In this document: positions 26,467-35,700 of the stretch, in pieces
How positions within the stretch are numbered: the first letter of the stretch is position 1
Layout of the letters: each line of letters starts with the position of its first letter
NCBI GenBank assembly: GCA_013697635.1
Contig: JACCWM010000057.1
Location: 1-60,254, forward strand
Reading direction: 5' to 3'
Source: Lujinxingiaceae bacterium
Lineage (GTDB): Bacteria; Myxococcota_A; Bradymonadia; Bradymonadales; Bradymonadaceae
Length of the DNA stretch: 60,254 bases
Made by a program: the position numbers and the translations under genes
The notes under the pieces: model-generated
What the model was told of the DNA's origin: nothing
Database searches by the model: none
The model's input: the letters and a program-made list of their open reading frames with translations, nothing else

Positions 26467-27102
26467 TTAGGGTTTTGGAACCCGCAGCCGCTCGCTGATC
26501 ATGGCGCTGCCGCTAAGGGCGAACATTAAGGTGAGTGGGTGGAAGGTCCACGGGCCGATCTCGTAGAAGCCAAACCAGAGGTCGGGGCCAAAGCTGCCGC
26601 CGCCGAAGGCGCCAGCCAGGACGAAGACGAGCAGCAAGCTCGTCGGGATCGGCGTGCCCTCGTAGTACTTGACCTTGCCGGATTCGTCGGCCATGGCGGC
26701 GGCCGTGACGTTGAAGCGGGCCAGACGAGCGATGCCGCAGGTCACGAAGTAGATCAGGATCGCCACGTCCCAGCCGCCGCGCATGCCCAGGGTGTAGGCG
26801 ATCACGGCCGGGGCCACGCCAAAGGAGACGATGTCGGCCAGCGAATCGAGATCGGCGCCCAGCGGGGAGTGCTTGCGGCGCCAGCGGGCCACATAGCCGT
26901 CGAAAAAATCGAGCACCAGGGCGGCGGGCAAGAGCGCAAAGGCCAGCCACAGAAAGTAGGCGTGCTTCTCGTCGAGGTAATTGAGACAAAAGAAAATCGC
27001 GGCCGTGCCGCAAGCCGCGTTGCCCAGCGTTAAGAAGTCCGCCAGGGCGAAGGAGCGCACCATCGAAAAGTGTTTCTTGCCGTTCGGCTTGCCATCAGAC
27101 AT
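26467..27102 (-). CDS. pssA: CDP-diacylglycerol--serine O-phosphatidyltransferase
   Basis: A 211-residue membrane protein with the CDP-alcohol phosphatidyltransferase signature: DFFDGYVARWRRKHSPLGAD then LDSLADIVSF, giving the D(x2)DG(x2)AR(x8)G(x3)D(x3)D pattern. It has about six helices. It makes phosphatidylserine, the precursor of phosphatidylethanolamine. The product start MSDGKPNGKKHFSMVRSF fits type-II PssA enzymes. It lies three bases after the stop of the membrane protein gene upstream on the minus strand. Confidence 0.9.
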   Translation of the reverse strand: MSDGKPNGKKHFSMVRSFALADFLTLGNAACGTAAIFFCLNYLDEKHAYFLWLAFALLPAALVLDFFDGYVARWRRKHSPLGADLDSLADIVSFGVAPAVIAYTLGMRGGWDVAILIYFVTCGIARLARFNVTAAAMADESGKVKYYEGTPIPTSLLLVFVLAGAFGGGSFGPDLWFGFYEIGPWTFHPLTLMFALSGSAMISERLRVPKP

Positions 27103-27105
27103 CGA

Positions 27106-28626
27106 TTAATTCTTCCCAACTTGGGCGTAGCTACTGTTGGACACACCAACCGAATCAAAATCAAAGGCCATCTCGCCGCCCAGCTCGCGAGCCAGCCTGC
27201 GGTCGAACTCCGCAAGGTCGGACTCGGCCAGAGTAAGCTGTTCTTCGTCCGATGAGAAGACCGTCTTTCCAAAGACGACATTCTCGGCCGCCGCCTGGCG
27301 CGCCATGGTCGCGTCGCGAAGCTGCTCGGCGATGCGCGGGAACACGTAGAGCGTGCGCCCGTCCTCGGAGACCTCGACGTCGCCCTCGAAGTCGTTGAGA
27401 AACTGCGTGCCTTGCGGATCGGGCAGGGCCTCGGCGTCCACCGGCAGCGCGACGCCATTGGCCGCCGACATGAACACGGCCTCGAGCATCGCCCGGCGCG
27501 CGTTCTCCTGCTCGGCGACGGCCAGCGCACGCTTGCGCTGAATGCTGCGGATGATCGGGATCGAGAAGAACATCAGGCTGAACACCAGCGGCACCCAGCC
27601 CAGGCCGATCACCACAGCGAGCTGCAACTCGGCGGCCATCGTCAAGACCACGGCCGACATCGTCAGGTTGAAGCCGTTGAAGATCGAGATCCAGGTGTTG
27701 GCCGAGCCCTTGTTGCCCGTCAAAGGCGCCACGCCCACCTGGCGCTGCCACACCGGCGGCAAGTCCGCCGAGGAGCCGGTGGCCGTATCGGTGGCCACGG
27801 TCACGCGCAGATCATCGAAGGTGTAGACCAGCGTGCCGGCATCGCTGACGTCGATATCGCCGCTGTAGCGCATCACGCTGGCGGTCAGGGCGTTCTCGGA
27901 GGCCTCGAGGCTCAGGCCCGTGCGCGAGGCCCACTCGGCGGCCGTGATCCGGCCGCGGCGGCTGCGCACGAACTGAGCAAAGGCGCGCTCGGCGGCCAGC
28001 GGATCGCCCTTGATCGCCGGGCCGAATACGTAGTCGAAGATGCGCTGGTAGACCGGCTTGTCGGTCTTCTTGCGTGGGGCGCGCTGGCTTCGCCCCATGC
28101 CCATGCCCCGGCCCATGCCCCGGCCGCCGCGTTGGCCGTCGAAGAGGCTGATCCAGAAGAAGAACTCCAGCACGCGCAAAAACAGATGAAAGGGCAGCAA
28201 GAAGAGCTGGCCGCCGCCGCGGTTGTTGTCCTGGGAGGCCGAGGCCGCCATGCCGGCGATTGCGACAGCGAGCAACAGCAGCAAGAAGAGCGCCGTGTAG
28301 CCCACCAGGGTGACCATGATCCAGATCTTGAAGAAGTAGGTAAACGCCGCCCACAGCTTCTGCTTGAACTTGTGCCAGGCGCGCGCGCGATCCTCGCCGC
28401 GGCGCTTGAGCTTGGGATCGAATCGGTACAAGAGGTTGCCATCGTCGTCGACGTCGAGGTGACTCGTGTAATGCGTCAGCATGTGACGCATCACGTTTTC
28501 AGTCTCGTCGAGCGGCAGGCCGGTATCGGCCGAAACGTCGCCGCCCGTGGCGACACCCTGGCGCTTTTTCAAGCTCTCCAGGATGCGATCTTCGAATTCG
28601 AACTGGGAAAATGCCTGCTTGACCAT
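27106..28626 (-). CDS. Membrane protein with three internal winged-helix-like repeats
   Basis: A 506-residue protein of unknown function. Three related modules are visible: residues about 10-70 (TGLPLDETENVMRHML then VDDDGNLLYRF), about 215-280 (TGLSLEASENALTASVMR then VSDAGTLVYTFDD), and about 385-440 (GDVEVSEDGRTLYVFP). Between them are membrane helices (about residues 100-185 and 305-365). The spacing TGLs.e.aenaL...GdidVsddGtLvY suggests a wHTH-like unit ending in a beta hairpin. ATG 28626 is chosen because homology between modules starts soon after. It probably shares a transcript with pssA. Confidence 0.75.
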   Translation of the reverse strand: MVKQAFSQFEFEDRILESLKKRQGVATGGDVSADTGLPLDETENVMRHMLTHYTSHLDVDDDGNLLYRFDPKLKRRGEDRARAWHKFKQKLWAAFTYFFKIWIMVTLVGYTALFLLLLLAVAIAGMAASASQDNNRGGGQLFLLPFHLFLRVLEFFFWISLFDGQRGGRGMGRGMGMGRSQRAPRKKTDKPVYQRIFDYVFGPAIKGDPLAAERAFAQFVRSRRGRITAAEWASRTGLSLEASENALTASVMRYSGDIDVSDAGTLVYTFDDLRVTVATDTATGSSADLPPVWQRQVGVAPLTGNKGSANTWISIFNGFNLTMSAVVLTMAAELQLAVVIGLGWVPLVFSLMFFSIPIIRSIQRKRALAVAEQENARRAMLEAVFMSAANGVALPVDAEALPDPQGTQFLNDFEGDVEVSEDGRTLYVFPRIAEQLRDATMARQAAAENVVFGKTVFSSDEEQLTLAESDLAEFDRRLARELGGEMAFDFDSVGVSNSSYAQVGKN

Positions 28627-28694
28627 GGTTTTCGACTGGATCTTCGCTGAAAAAAATAAAATGAGGGGCGGAAAAGCTGCCTTCATAACGCCTG

Positions 28695-29459
28695 TCAGGG
28701 CTCAAAACTTCCGTGGCGGCCGGCCCCGCCGGCAAAGCGCGCCGCGCCGGCCAGGGTCTCGTGCTCGAGCGCGGCGAGGCCACGTCGAAACTCGTTTGCC
28801 ATGGCCTGGTCGAACTCCAGGCCACCGGACTCATAGGCTGACAGACGGTCGTTGCGCATACAAGTCTGTGGAAACGTAGCGATTTGAGCGGCCAGCGCCT
28901 CGGCCGCCCCGCGCGCGCAGCCTTTGGGAACCACCCGGTTGGCCAGGCCGATCGTCAGCGCCTCCTCGGCGCCCACGGCCCGGCCCGTCAAGATCAGGTC
29001 CAAGGCGCGCGCCAAGCCCACAAGCCTTGGCAGGCGCACGGTGCCGCCGTCGATGAGCGGCACGCCAAAGCGCCGGCAGAACACGCCGAAGGTGGCGTCC
29101 TCTTCGGCCACGCGTAGATCGCACCAGAGCGCAAGCTCGAGCCCACCCGCCACGGCGTGGCCGGCCACCGCCGCGATCACCGGCTTTTGCAAGAGCATGC
29201 GCGTGGGGCCCATCGGGGCGTCGCCCTCGGCCTGCACAACGTTTCCCTGCCCGGCGGCAAAGGCCTTCAAATCGGCGCCGCTGCAAAAGGTGCCAAACTC
29301 GCCCCAGAGCACGCCGACCTTGGCCTCGTCGTCGGCATCGAAGGCGCGAAAGGCCTCGGCCAGCGCCAGGGCGCTGGCCCGATCGACGGCGTTTCGCGCC
29401 TCGGGCCGCGACAAGATCACGGTGGTCACGGCCCCATTTTTCTCAACACGTACACTCAT
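28695..29459 (-). CDS. Crotonase / enoyl-CoA hydratase family protein
   Basis: A 254-residue crotonase fold. Oxyanion-hole segments are FCSGADLKAF and AGHAVAGGLELALWCDL, the latter carrying the first catalytic-type Glu. The second Glu of classical hydratases (normally in QPE before the GG-T-R-L segment) is absent: the region reads FGVFCRRFGVPLIDGGTVRL. So it may be a hydratase with one acid residue, an isomerase, or a hydrolase. ATG 29459 yields the usual short N-terminus. It is in the minus-strand run downstream of pdxA, 46 bases away. Confidence 0.82.
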   Translation of the reverse strand: MSVRVEKNGAVTTVILSRPEARNAVDRASALALAEAFRAFDADDEAKVGVLWGEFGTFCSGADLKAFAAGQGNVVQAEGDAPMGPTRMLLQKPVIAAVAGHAVAGGLELALWCDLRVAEEDATFGVFCRRFGVPLIDGGTVRLPRLVGLARALDLILTGRAVGAEEALTIGLANRVVPKGCARGAAEALAAQIATFPQTCMRNDRLSAYESGGLEFDQAMANEFRRGLAALEHETLAGAARFAGGAGRHGSFEP

Positions 29460-29505
29460 GCCCAAACCCTTCGAAGCCTGCCTGCATGCAGTCCATGTCA
29501 TGCAC

Positions 29506-30546
29506 TCAAAAATATTGGTTCACCTTGATGCGCTCGGCCATCTGGATCGCGCTCAGCAAGGCGTAGCGCATCGAGCCGGCATCGGCGATGCCCTTGCCGG
29601 CGATGTCGTAGGCCGTGCCATGATCGACCGAGGTGCGCACGATCGGCAAGCCCAGCGTGAAGTTGGCCGATTGCCCAAAGTGCAGCAGCTTGAGCGGGAT
29701 CAGCCCCTGATCGTGGTACATGCAGATCACGGCATCAAAGGGCGCATGCTCCTTGCCGTAGCGCGCAAAGAGCGTATCGGCCGGCAAGGGCCCGACGATC
29801 TCGGCACCCATGAGGCTGCCCTCGCGGCGAAGCTCCTCGAGCGCCGGCGCAATGATCTCGATCTCCTCGTTGCCCATCGCGCCGCCCTCGCCGGCGTGCG
29901 GATTGAGCGCGCACACGCCGATGCGCGGGCGCTCGATGCCAAAGAGGCGCGCCAGATCCTTGACCGTGGTCGTAATCGTCGACTGAATCGCTCGACCGGA
30001 CACGAGCGTCGAGACGTCGGCAAGCGCCACGTGCGTGGTCACCAGCGCCACGCGCAGGCGCGCCCCGGCGAGCATCATCACGACCTCGGGGGCTTTGAAA
30101 TGCGCGGCCAGAATCTCGGTGTGGCCGACCACGGGCTTTCCGATCGTCTGAAAGAGCTCCTTGGTCCAGGGCGCGGTCACGATCGCGTCGAGCTTGCGAA
30201 CGGCGACGGCATTGAGCGCCCCGATCAGCGCCTCGAGCTGCACCATCGCCGCGCGCGCGTCGTGGCGGCCGGTGGGCAGCGTGCTCAAATCGAGCTGCGG
30301 GCAGACTTCGACCACGGTTATCGTGTCGGCCTCGATCGAGTCGAGCGTCATCTGGGGTCGAAAATAGGCGCGCAGCGGCCGGTAATTGGGCACCAGCCGG
30401 CTCAAGCGCTGGTCCTCGCGCTCGAGCACCTCGATGCTGCCAAAGATCACCGCGCGCACGTCCTCGGGAAGTGGCTCCTGAAGCGTCTTGAGGATCACCT
30501 CCGGTCCGATGCCGCCCGGATCTCCGATGCTGATTCCGATATTCAT
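29506..30546 (-). CDS. pdxA: 4-hydroxythreonine-4-phosphate dehydrogenase
   Basis: A 346-residue enzyme of pyridoxal-phosphate synthesis (DXP-dependent route), oxidising 4-phosphohydroxy-L-threonine. It has the N-terminal SIGDPGGIGPEVILK, the metal-binding His in GHTEILAAHF, ALNPHAGEGG, and the C-terminal MYHDQGLIPLK and VRTSVDHGTAYDIAG. Start ATG 30546 gives the standard N-terminus. The surA-pdxA order is conserved in many proteobacteria and is kept here. Confidence 0.94.
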   Translation of the reverse strand: MNIGISIGDPGGIGPEVILKTLQEPLPEDVRAVIFGSIEVLEREDQRLSRLVPNYRPLRAYFRPQMTLDSIEADTITVVEVCPQLDLSTLPTGRHDARAAMVQLEALIGALNAVAVRKLDAIVTAPWTKELFQTIGKPVVGHTEILAAHFKAPEVVMMLAGARLRVALVTTHVALADVSTLVSGRAIQSTITTTVKDLARLFGIERPRIGVCALNPHAGEGGAMGNEEIEIIAPALEELRREGSLMGAEIVGPLPADTLFARYGKEHAPFDAVICMYHDQGLIPLKLLHFGQSANFTLGLPIVRTSVDHGTAYDIAGKGIADAGSMRYALLSAIQMAERIKVNQYF

Positions 30547-30648
30547 GCTGGTTCCCGCTCGTAGAGTAGATAGCGATGCGCCGCCTGCCCCCGCTTGGCC
30601 GGCTTCGATCAAAAACCTAAGCGCCGCCACCGACAAGCGGACCGCGCA

Positions 30649-31647
30649 TCAGTATTTCACTTCGACGAACGAGCGGTTCTTGAGGTTTTGCAGGTAGATC
30701 TCGAGCTGGCGCTCCATGGCGCGCTGCTGCAGTTCGCCGCGAATTTGGGCCTTCTTCTCGTCGGCATCGGCGCTGGCGCGCTCCTCGCGGGCGGTGACCT
30801 TGATGATGTGAAAGCCAAACTGGGTCTCGACCACCGCCGAGAGCTCGCCTGGCGCCACGGCAAAGGCGGCCTTCTCAAAGGTCGGATCGAGCTCGCCGCG
30901 GCGAAAGGTGCCCAGATCTCCGCCACTGGCCGCGCCCGGGCCCTCGCTGTGCTCGCGGGCGAGCGTGGCGAAATCCTCGCCAGCGCGCAGGCGGCCGAGC
31001 AGATGCTCGGCGCGGGCAAATGCCTCACGCGCGTCGGCGCGCTCGGCCGAGGCCGGCTTGATCAAAATATGGCTGACCGTCAAGAATGTCTCGCCGGCGC
31101 CGGCTGCGCCAAAGCGCTGGCGATAGGCCGCGTCAACCTCGGCATCGGCGATGTTGATCTGGCTGCCCACGCGCACGTTGATCAGGCGAATCTTGAGCAG
31201 ATTCTCGCGCACCACCTCGCGGTAATCCTTGGGATTGAGGCCGTACTGAGCCAAGGTGGCGTTAAAATCGGCCTCGGTCATCCCCTGTTGCTGGCGCGTG
31301 TAGGCCAGCCACTGATCGACCTCCTCGTCGCTGATCCGCAGATCGAGCTTCTTGGCCTCCTCGAGCAAGAGCTTGCGCTCGACCAGATCGTCGAGCGCCT
31401 CACGCATGATCCGCTCGCGCTGGACGCGATCTTCGAGCACGGCCGGGTTGGTGCCGCGCTGCAAGACGAAGGGCGTCAACGACTGGCGAAGGTCGTGCAA
31501 GGTGACGATCTCGTCGTTGATGCGCGCCACGATGCGATCGATCGTCGCCGCCTCGGCCGCAGCCGGCGCAAACGCCATCTGCAAGCCGCTGATCGCCATC
31601 GAGAGCGCGATCAAGAGCAGGACGATCTTCATGAGATATCGTTTCAT
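30649..31647 (-). CDS. surA: SurA-like periplasmic peptidyl-prolyl isomerase
   Basis: A 332-residue exported chaperone. It has a signal peptide (KIVLLLIALSMAISG ... AAAEA), a helical SurA N-terminal domain (DRIVARINDEIVTLHDLRQS), and one parvulin domain near residues 175-270 (LTVSHILIKPASAER then GGDLGTFRRGEL and FGFHIIKV). E. coli SurA has two parvulin domains, so this is the short form. It folds outer-membrane proteins in the periplasm. It precedes pdxA, as in many genomes. Confidence 0.88.
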   Translation of the reverse strand: MKRYLMKIVLLLIALSMAISGLQMAFAPAAAEAATIDRIVARINDEIVTLHDLRQSLTPFVLQRGTNPAVLEDRVQRERIMREALDDLVERKLLLEEAKKLDLRISDEEVDQWLAYTRQQQGMTEADFNATLAQYGLNPKDYREVVRENLLKIRLINVRVGSQINIADAEVDAAYRQRFGAAGAGETFLTVSHILIKPASAERADAREAFARAEHLLGRLRAGEDFATLAREHSEGPGAASGGDLGTFRRGELDPTFEKAAFAVAPGELSAVVETQFGFHIIKVTAREERASADADEKKAQIRGELQQRAMERQLEIYLQNLKNRSFVEVKY

Positions 31648-31684
31648 AGAGACTTTTGTGGGCAAGAGTTTGAGGGCAAAGGTG

Positions 31685-32704
31685 TCAGTCAGCGCCTTGG
31701 GGCGCCGCAGTGGGCATATTTCGCACGGGCAAATTCGGAATCTTTTCAAAGCGTTGGGGCAGCGCCTGGGGTGGCGACTCAAGCTTCTCGAGCGCGCTGT
31801 GAAACGTTTCCACCTTGGCCGAACGCATCAGCTCTTCAATAAATTCGCCGCGCGCGGCCTGGCGCTTCTCCTCGAAGAGCTGCGCGCGGATCTCGCGCGA
31901 GGCCTCGTCGAGCGAGCGCACCTGGCCGGGGCGCTTCTCGATGATCATGGTGAGCTGCCAGCCGCCCTCGATCGCATAGGGCTCGGAGAGCTCGCCGACC
32001 TCGGCCAGGGCGAAGGCCACGCGCGAGAGCTGCGCGCGAGCAGGCTCGCTCTCGTTGGGTCGCAAGAGCCCGGCGTCACCGCCGTTTTCGGCCGTCAGTC
32101 GATCCGTGGAATGACGATGGGCGAGCAGACGAAAGTCCTGAACGCGCGCCTCGCGGCTGTCGTGCTCGCGGCTCTCGAAGCGCTCGCGCAGGCTGGCGGC
32201 CTCGGACTCGCTGTCGAGCACGATCACGGCCGCGCGGCGCTGCTCGGGTTGAGCAAACTCGCTGGCGTTGGCGCGGTAGCGCTGCTCGACGGCCGCCTCG
32301 TCGATCTCGCGCATGCTGACGCGCTCGCGCAATTGATCGTTGAGCATCTGGCGCACCATGACCTCTTTCATCGCATGCAAAACGGCTGGATCTTGTCCGT
32401 AGCCACGCTTCTCGGCCTCGTCGGCCAGCACTTCGAATTGCACCACGTTGGCCAGGTACTCCTGTTTGCGCTCGGTCGTGGCATAGCGCGCTCGCGCAAA
32501 CGGCGCCAATCCATTGATCCGACGCTCGAACTCGCCAAGGGTAATCACCTCGCCATTGACGATCGCTACGGCCGCCTGGCCCTGCTCGTCGCTGCTACCG
32601 GGCTTTGTGCGCGTGACGTTGGCCTCCACCTCGGAGGGCTTCTCCGGCGCGCAGGCAACGCCGAGCGTGCACAAAATGGCAAAGCCAAGAATGGGTCGGA
32701 TCAC
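31685..32704 (-). CDS. PpiC/SurA-like peptidyl-prolyl isomerase lipoprotein
   Basis: A 339-residue lipoprotein if started at GTG 32704: the signal FAILCTLGVAC gives a lipobox Cys18. The N-terminal chaperone-like domain reads VAIVNGEVITLGEFERRI. A degenerate parvulin domain lies near residues 190-290 (RRAAVIVLDSESEA ... GGDAGLLRPNE ... GGWQLTMIIEKR). The open frame continues upstream with no ATG in a good context and no signal, so GTG is favoured. It sits between mfd and surA on the same strand and probably works with SurA in the periplasm. Confidence 0.78.
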   Translation of the reverse strand: MIRPILGFAILCTLGVACAPEKPSEVEANVTRTKPGSSDEQGQAAVAIVNGEVITLGEFERRINGLAPFARARYATTERKQEYLANVVQFEVLADEAEKRGYGQDPAVLHAMKEVMVRQMLNDQLRERVSMREIDEAAVEQRYRANASEFAQPEQRRAAVIVLDSESEAASLRERFESREHDSREARVQDFRLLAHRHSTDRLTAENGGDAGLLRPNESEPARAQLSRVAFALAEVGELSEPYAIEGGWQLTMIIEKRPGQVRSLDEASREIRAQLFEEKRQAARGEFIEELMRSAKVETFHSALEKLESPPQALPQRFEKIPNLPVRNMPTAAPQGAD

Positions 32705-32792
32705 GCGGCTCTCGGGGCTCAAATTACGAATGCTTTCGAGGCGAAACCACCTTGCGGTTCCACGTGCTGTTCTCGCATAACATAGCTTCCAC

Positions 32793-35700
32793 TTACAAGC
32801 CCAACAAGGCATTGAGCACCTCGCGCGAGGTCTGCAAGGGGCGCGCGGACTCGTCGGGCTTGAGCGTGAAGATCAGCTTCATATCCGACGTCAGCCGCCA
32901 GCGCCCACGCGTCTCGTGAACCAGATCGACCACGCGCGCCGGATCGAGGGTGGTCGAGGCGTCGAGCTCAATGCTGATCGCGTTGATCCCCGCGTCGAGG
33001 CGGCGCGCGCGCAGCAAGCGCAGGTTGACCTTGATCGCGATCACGTCGCGCAGATTGCGCACCTCGTCGGGCGGCGTGCCGAAGCGATCGCTCATCTCGC
33101 CGTAGATGTCGAAGAGCTCGTCTTGCGAGCGCGCCAGCGAGAAGCGCTTGTAAAACATCAGGCGAAGCGAGGTGGCCGGCACATAATCGTCGGGGATGTA
33201 GGCCTCCACGGCGATGTTGACCTCCGGCTCGATGTCCTCGTCAAAGCTCTGGCCACGGATATCGTTGACCGCCTCCTCGAGCAGCTCCGAGTAGAGATCG
33301 AGGCCGACGGCGGCCACATGCCCGCTCTGATCGTCGCTGAGCATGTTGCCCGCGCCGCGGATCTCCAGATCGTAGCTGGCCACCTGAAAGCCGCTGCCCA
33401 GCTCGGTGTGGGTCTGGATCACCTCGAGGCGCTTCTCGGCGTCGGCGGGCAGCTTGCCCTTGGCCGGCACGAGCAAATAGGCAAAGGCGCGCTCCTTGCC
33501 ACGGCCGACGCGCCCGCGCAGCTGATAGAGCTGCGAGAGCCCGAAGAGCTCGGCGTGGTTGACGATGATCGTATTGGCGTTGGGGATGTCCAGCCCGCTC
33601 TCGATGATGCTCGAGCAGACCAGCACGTTGACCTCGTTTCGCACGTAGGAGAGCATCACCTCCTCGAGCTTGTTCTCGACCATCTGGCCGTGGGCCACGG
33701 CGATGCGCGCCTCGGGCAACAGGCCTCGTAGATGCGTGGCCATCTCCTCGATCGTCTGAACGCGGTTGTGCACAAAGAACACCTGGCCGCCGCGGGCGAG
33801 CTCGCGCATGGTGGCCTCGCGCACGATCCCGTCGCTGAACTTGGCGACGTGGGTTCGCACCGACAGACGGGCATGGGGCGGCGTGGCGATGATCGAGAGA
33901 TCGCGAATGCCCAGCATGCTCATCTGCAGCGTGCGCGGAATCGGCGTGGCCGTGAGCGTGAGCACGTCGACGTTGGTGCGCATCTGCTTGATACGCTCCT
34001 TGTGGATCACGCCAAAGCGCTGCTCCTCGTCGATCACCAACAGGCCCAGGTCGCGAAAGACCACGTCCTTGGAGAGCAGGCGGTGCGTGCCGATGAGCAC
34101 GTCGACCTTGCCGTCGGCGGCGTCATCGATGATCTGCTTGACCTCCTTGGTGGAGCGAAAGCGATTGAGCGCCTCGACGCGCGCGCCAAAGTCCTTCATG
34201 CGCTTTTGAAACGAGATGTAGTGCTGCTCGCACAACAAGGTCGTGGGCACGAGCACGGCCACCTGCTTGCCATCCATGACGGCCTTCATCGCCGCGCGGA
34301 TGCCCACCTCGGTCTTGCCAAAGCCGACATCACCACAGACCAGCCGATCCATCGGGCGCGGGCGCACCATGTCGTCGATCACGTCCTCGATCGCGTCGCC
34401 CTGATCGGGGGTCTCCTCAAAGGGAAAGGCCGCCTCGAACTCGCGGTAGAAGTCGTCGGGCGGACTAAAGGCCGTGCCCCGGCTCATCTCGCGCTTGGCA
34501 TAGAGGGCGAGCAGATCGCCTGCGACCGCGCGGATGTTCTCCTTGACGCGCTCCTTGACCTTGTCCCAGCGCGTACCCCCGAGCTTGTCCAGGCGAAGTC
34601 CCTCGGTCTGGCCCACGTACTTTTGCACGCGGCCCAGCCGGTAGACCGGCACATAGAGCTTGTCGCCGTCGGCGTACTCGAGGTGCAAGAAATCATTGCC
34701 CACGCCCTCGACGCTCAAATGAACAAGCCCGCGGTAGCGCCCGATGCCAAAGTCGACGTGCACCACGGCGTCGCCGGCGTCGAGATCGCGAAAGTGGCTG
34801 ATCGCGGCGTGCTCGACGATCGTCTTCTTGGTGTGCGTGACCACGCGATCACCAAAGAGCTCGGCGCCCGAGATCACGCACAAGCTCAGCGGCTCGCAGC
34901 GAAAGCCGCTGGACAAGTCGGCATGGTAGAGCTCGATCACGCCGGCCGGCGGCGGCACCGGCTCGGAGACGTCGACCGGTGTGGGAAGGGCCATGGCCTC
35001 CTCGCCCAAACTCTCGAGCAGGCTGGCCAGGCGCTCGAGCTGCCCGCTGCCCCGGCAGGCAAAGCAGATGCGCCCGTATTGCTCCTTCCACTGGGGCAGG
35101 CGCTCAGCGATCGCGCGAAGAGTCTGCTCGATGCCCTGGTGCTGCTTTCGCAACATGATCACATCGGTGTTCTGGCGGGCACGAAACTCGAAGCTCGCCT
35201 CCTCGGGCGCGGGGGCAAAGCCCAGCTCGCCCTCGCTCAAGGTGGTGGTCACCCCGCGCCACTCCAGGCGCTGGGAGCGCTCGGTGACAAAGCGCACCAT
35301 CTGCTCGGGGCCCCGGTAGTAATCCTCGAGCGCAAAGACGAACTCGCCGGCATCGAGCGCGCCAAGGCGCTCCTCCTCGCGGGTTTGCCACAAGGCGGCG
35401 GCCGCCTCGACCACGCCCTGCGGGTCGACGAGCACGACCAGCGCGTCCTCGGGGATGTAGTCGAACAGATCGGCCATCTCGCGGTGCAAGGCCGGCGAGA
35501 GCGCCTCAATGCCGATAAAGTGCATGCCGGCCTGCAAATCCGCGAGCACCTCGCGCAGCTTCTTGCTTGCGACCGTGAGTTCTTGGGCCAACTGGCGAAG
35601 CCGGGTGGTGGCAAAGAGCAGCGCCTCGTTGTCGAGCACCTCCTGGCGCACCGGAAAGATCGTGCACTCGCTGCGAATCTCCAGGCTGCGCTGAGTCTGG

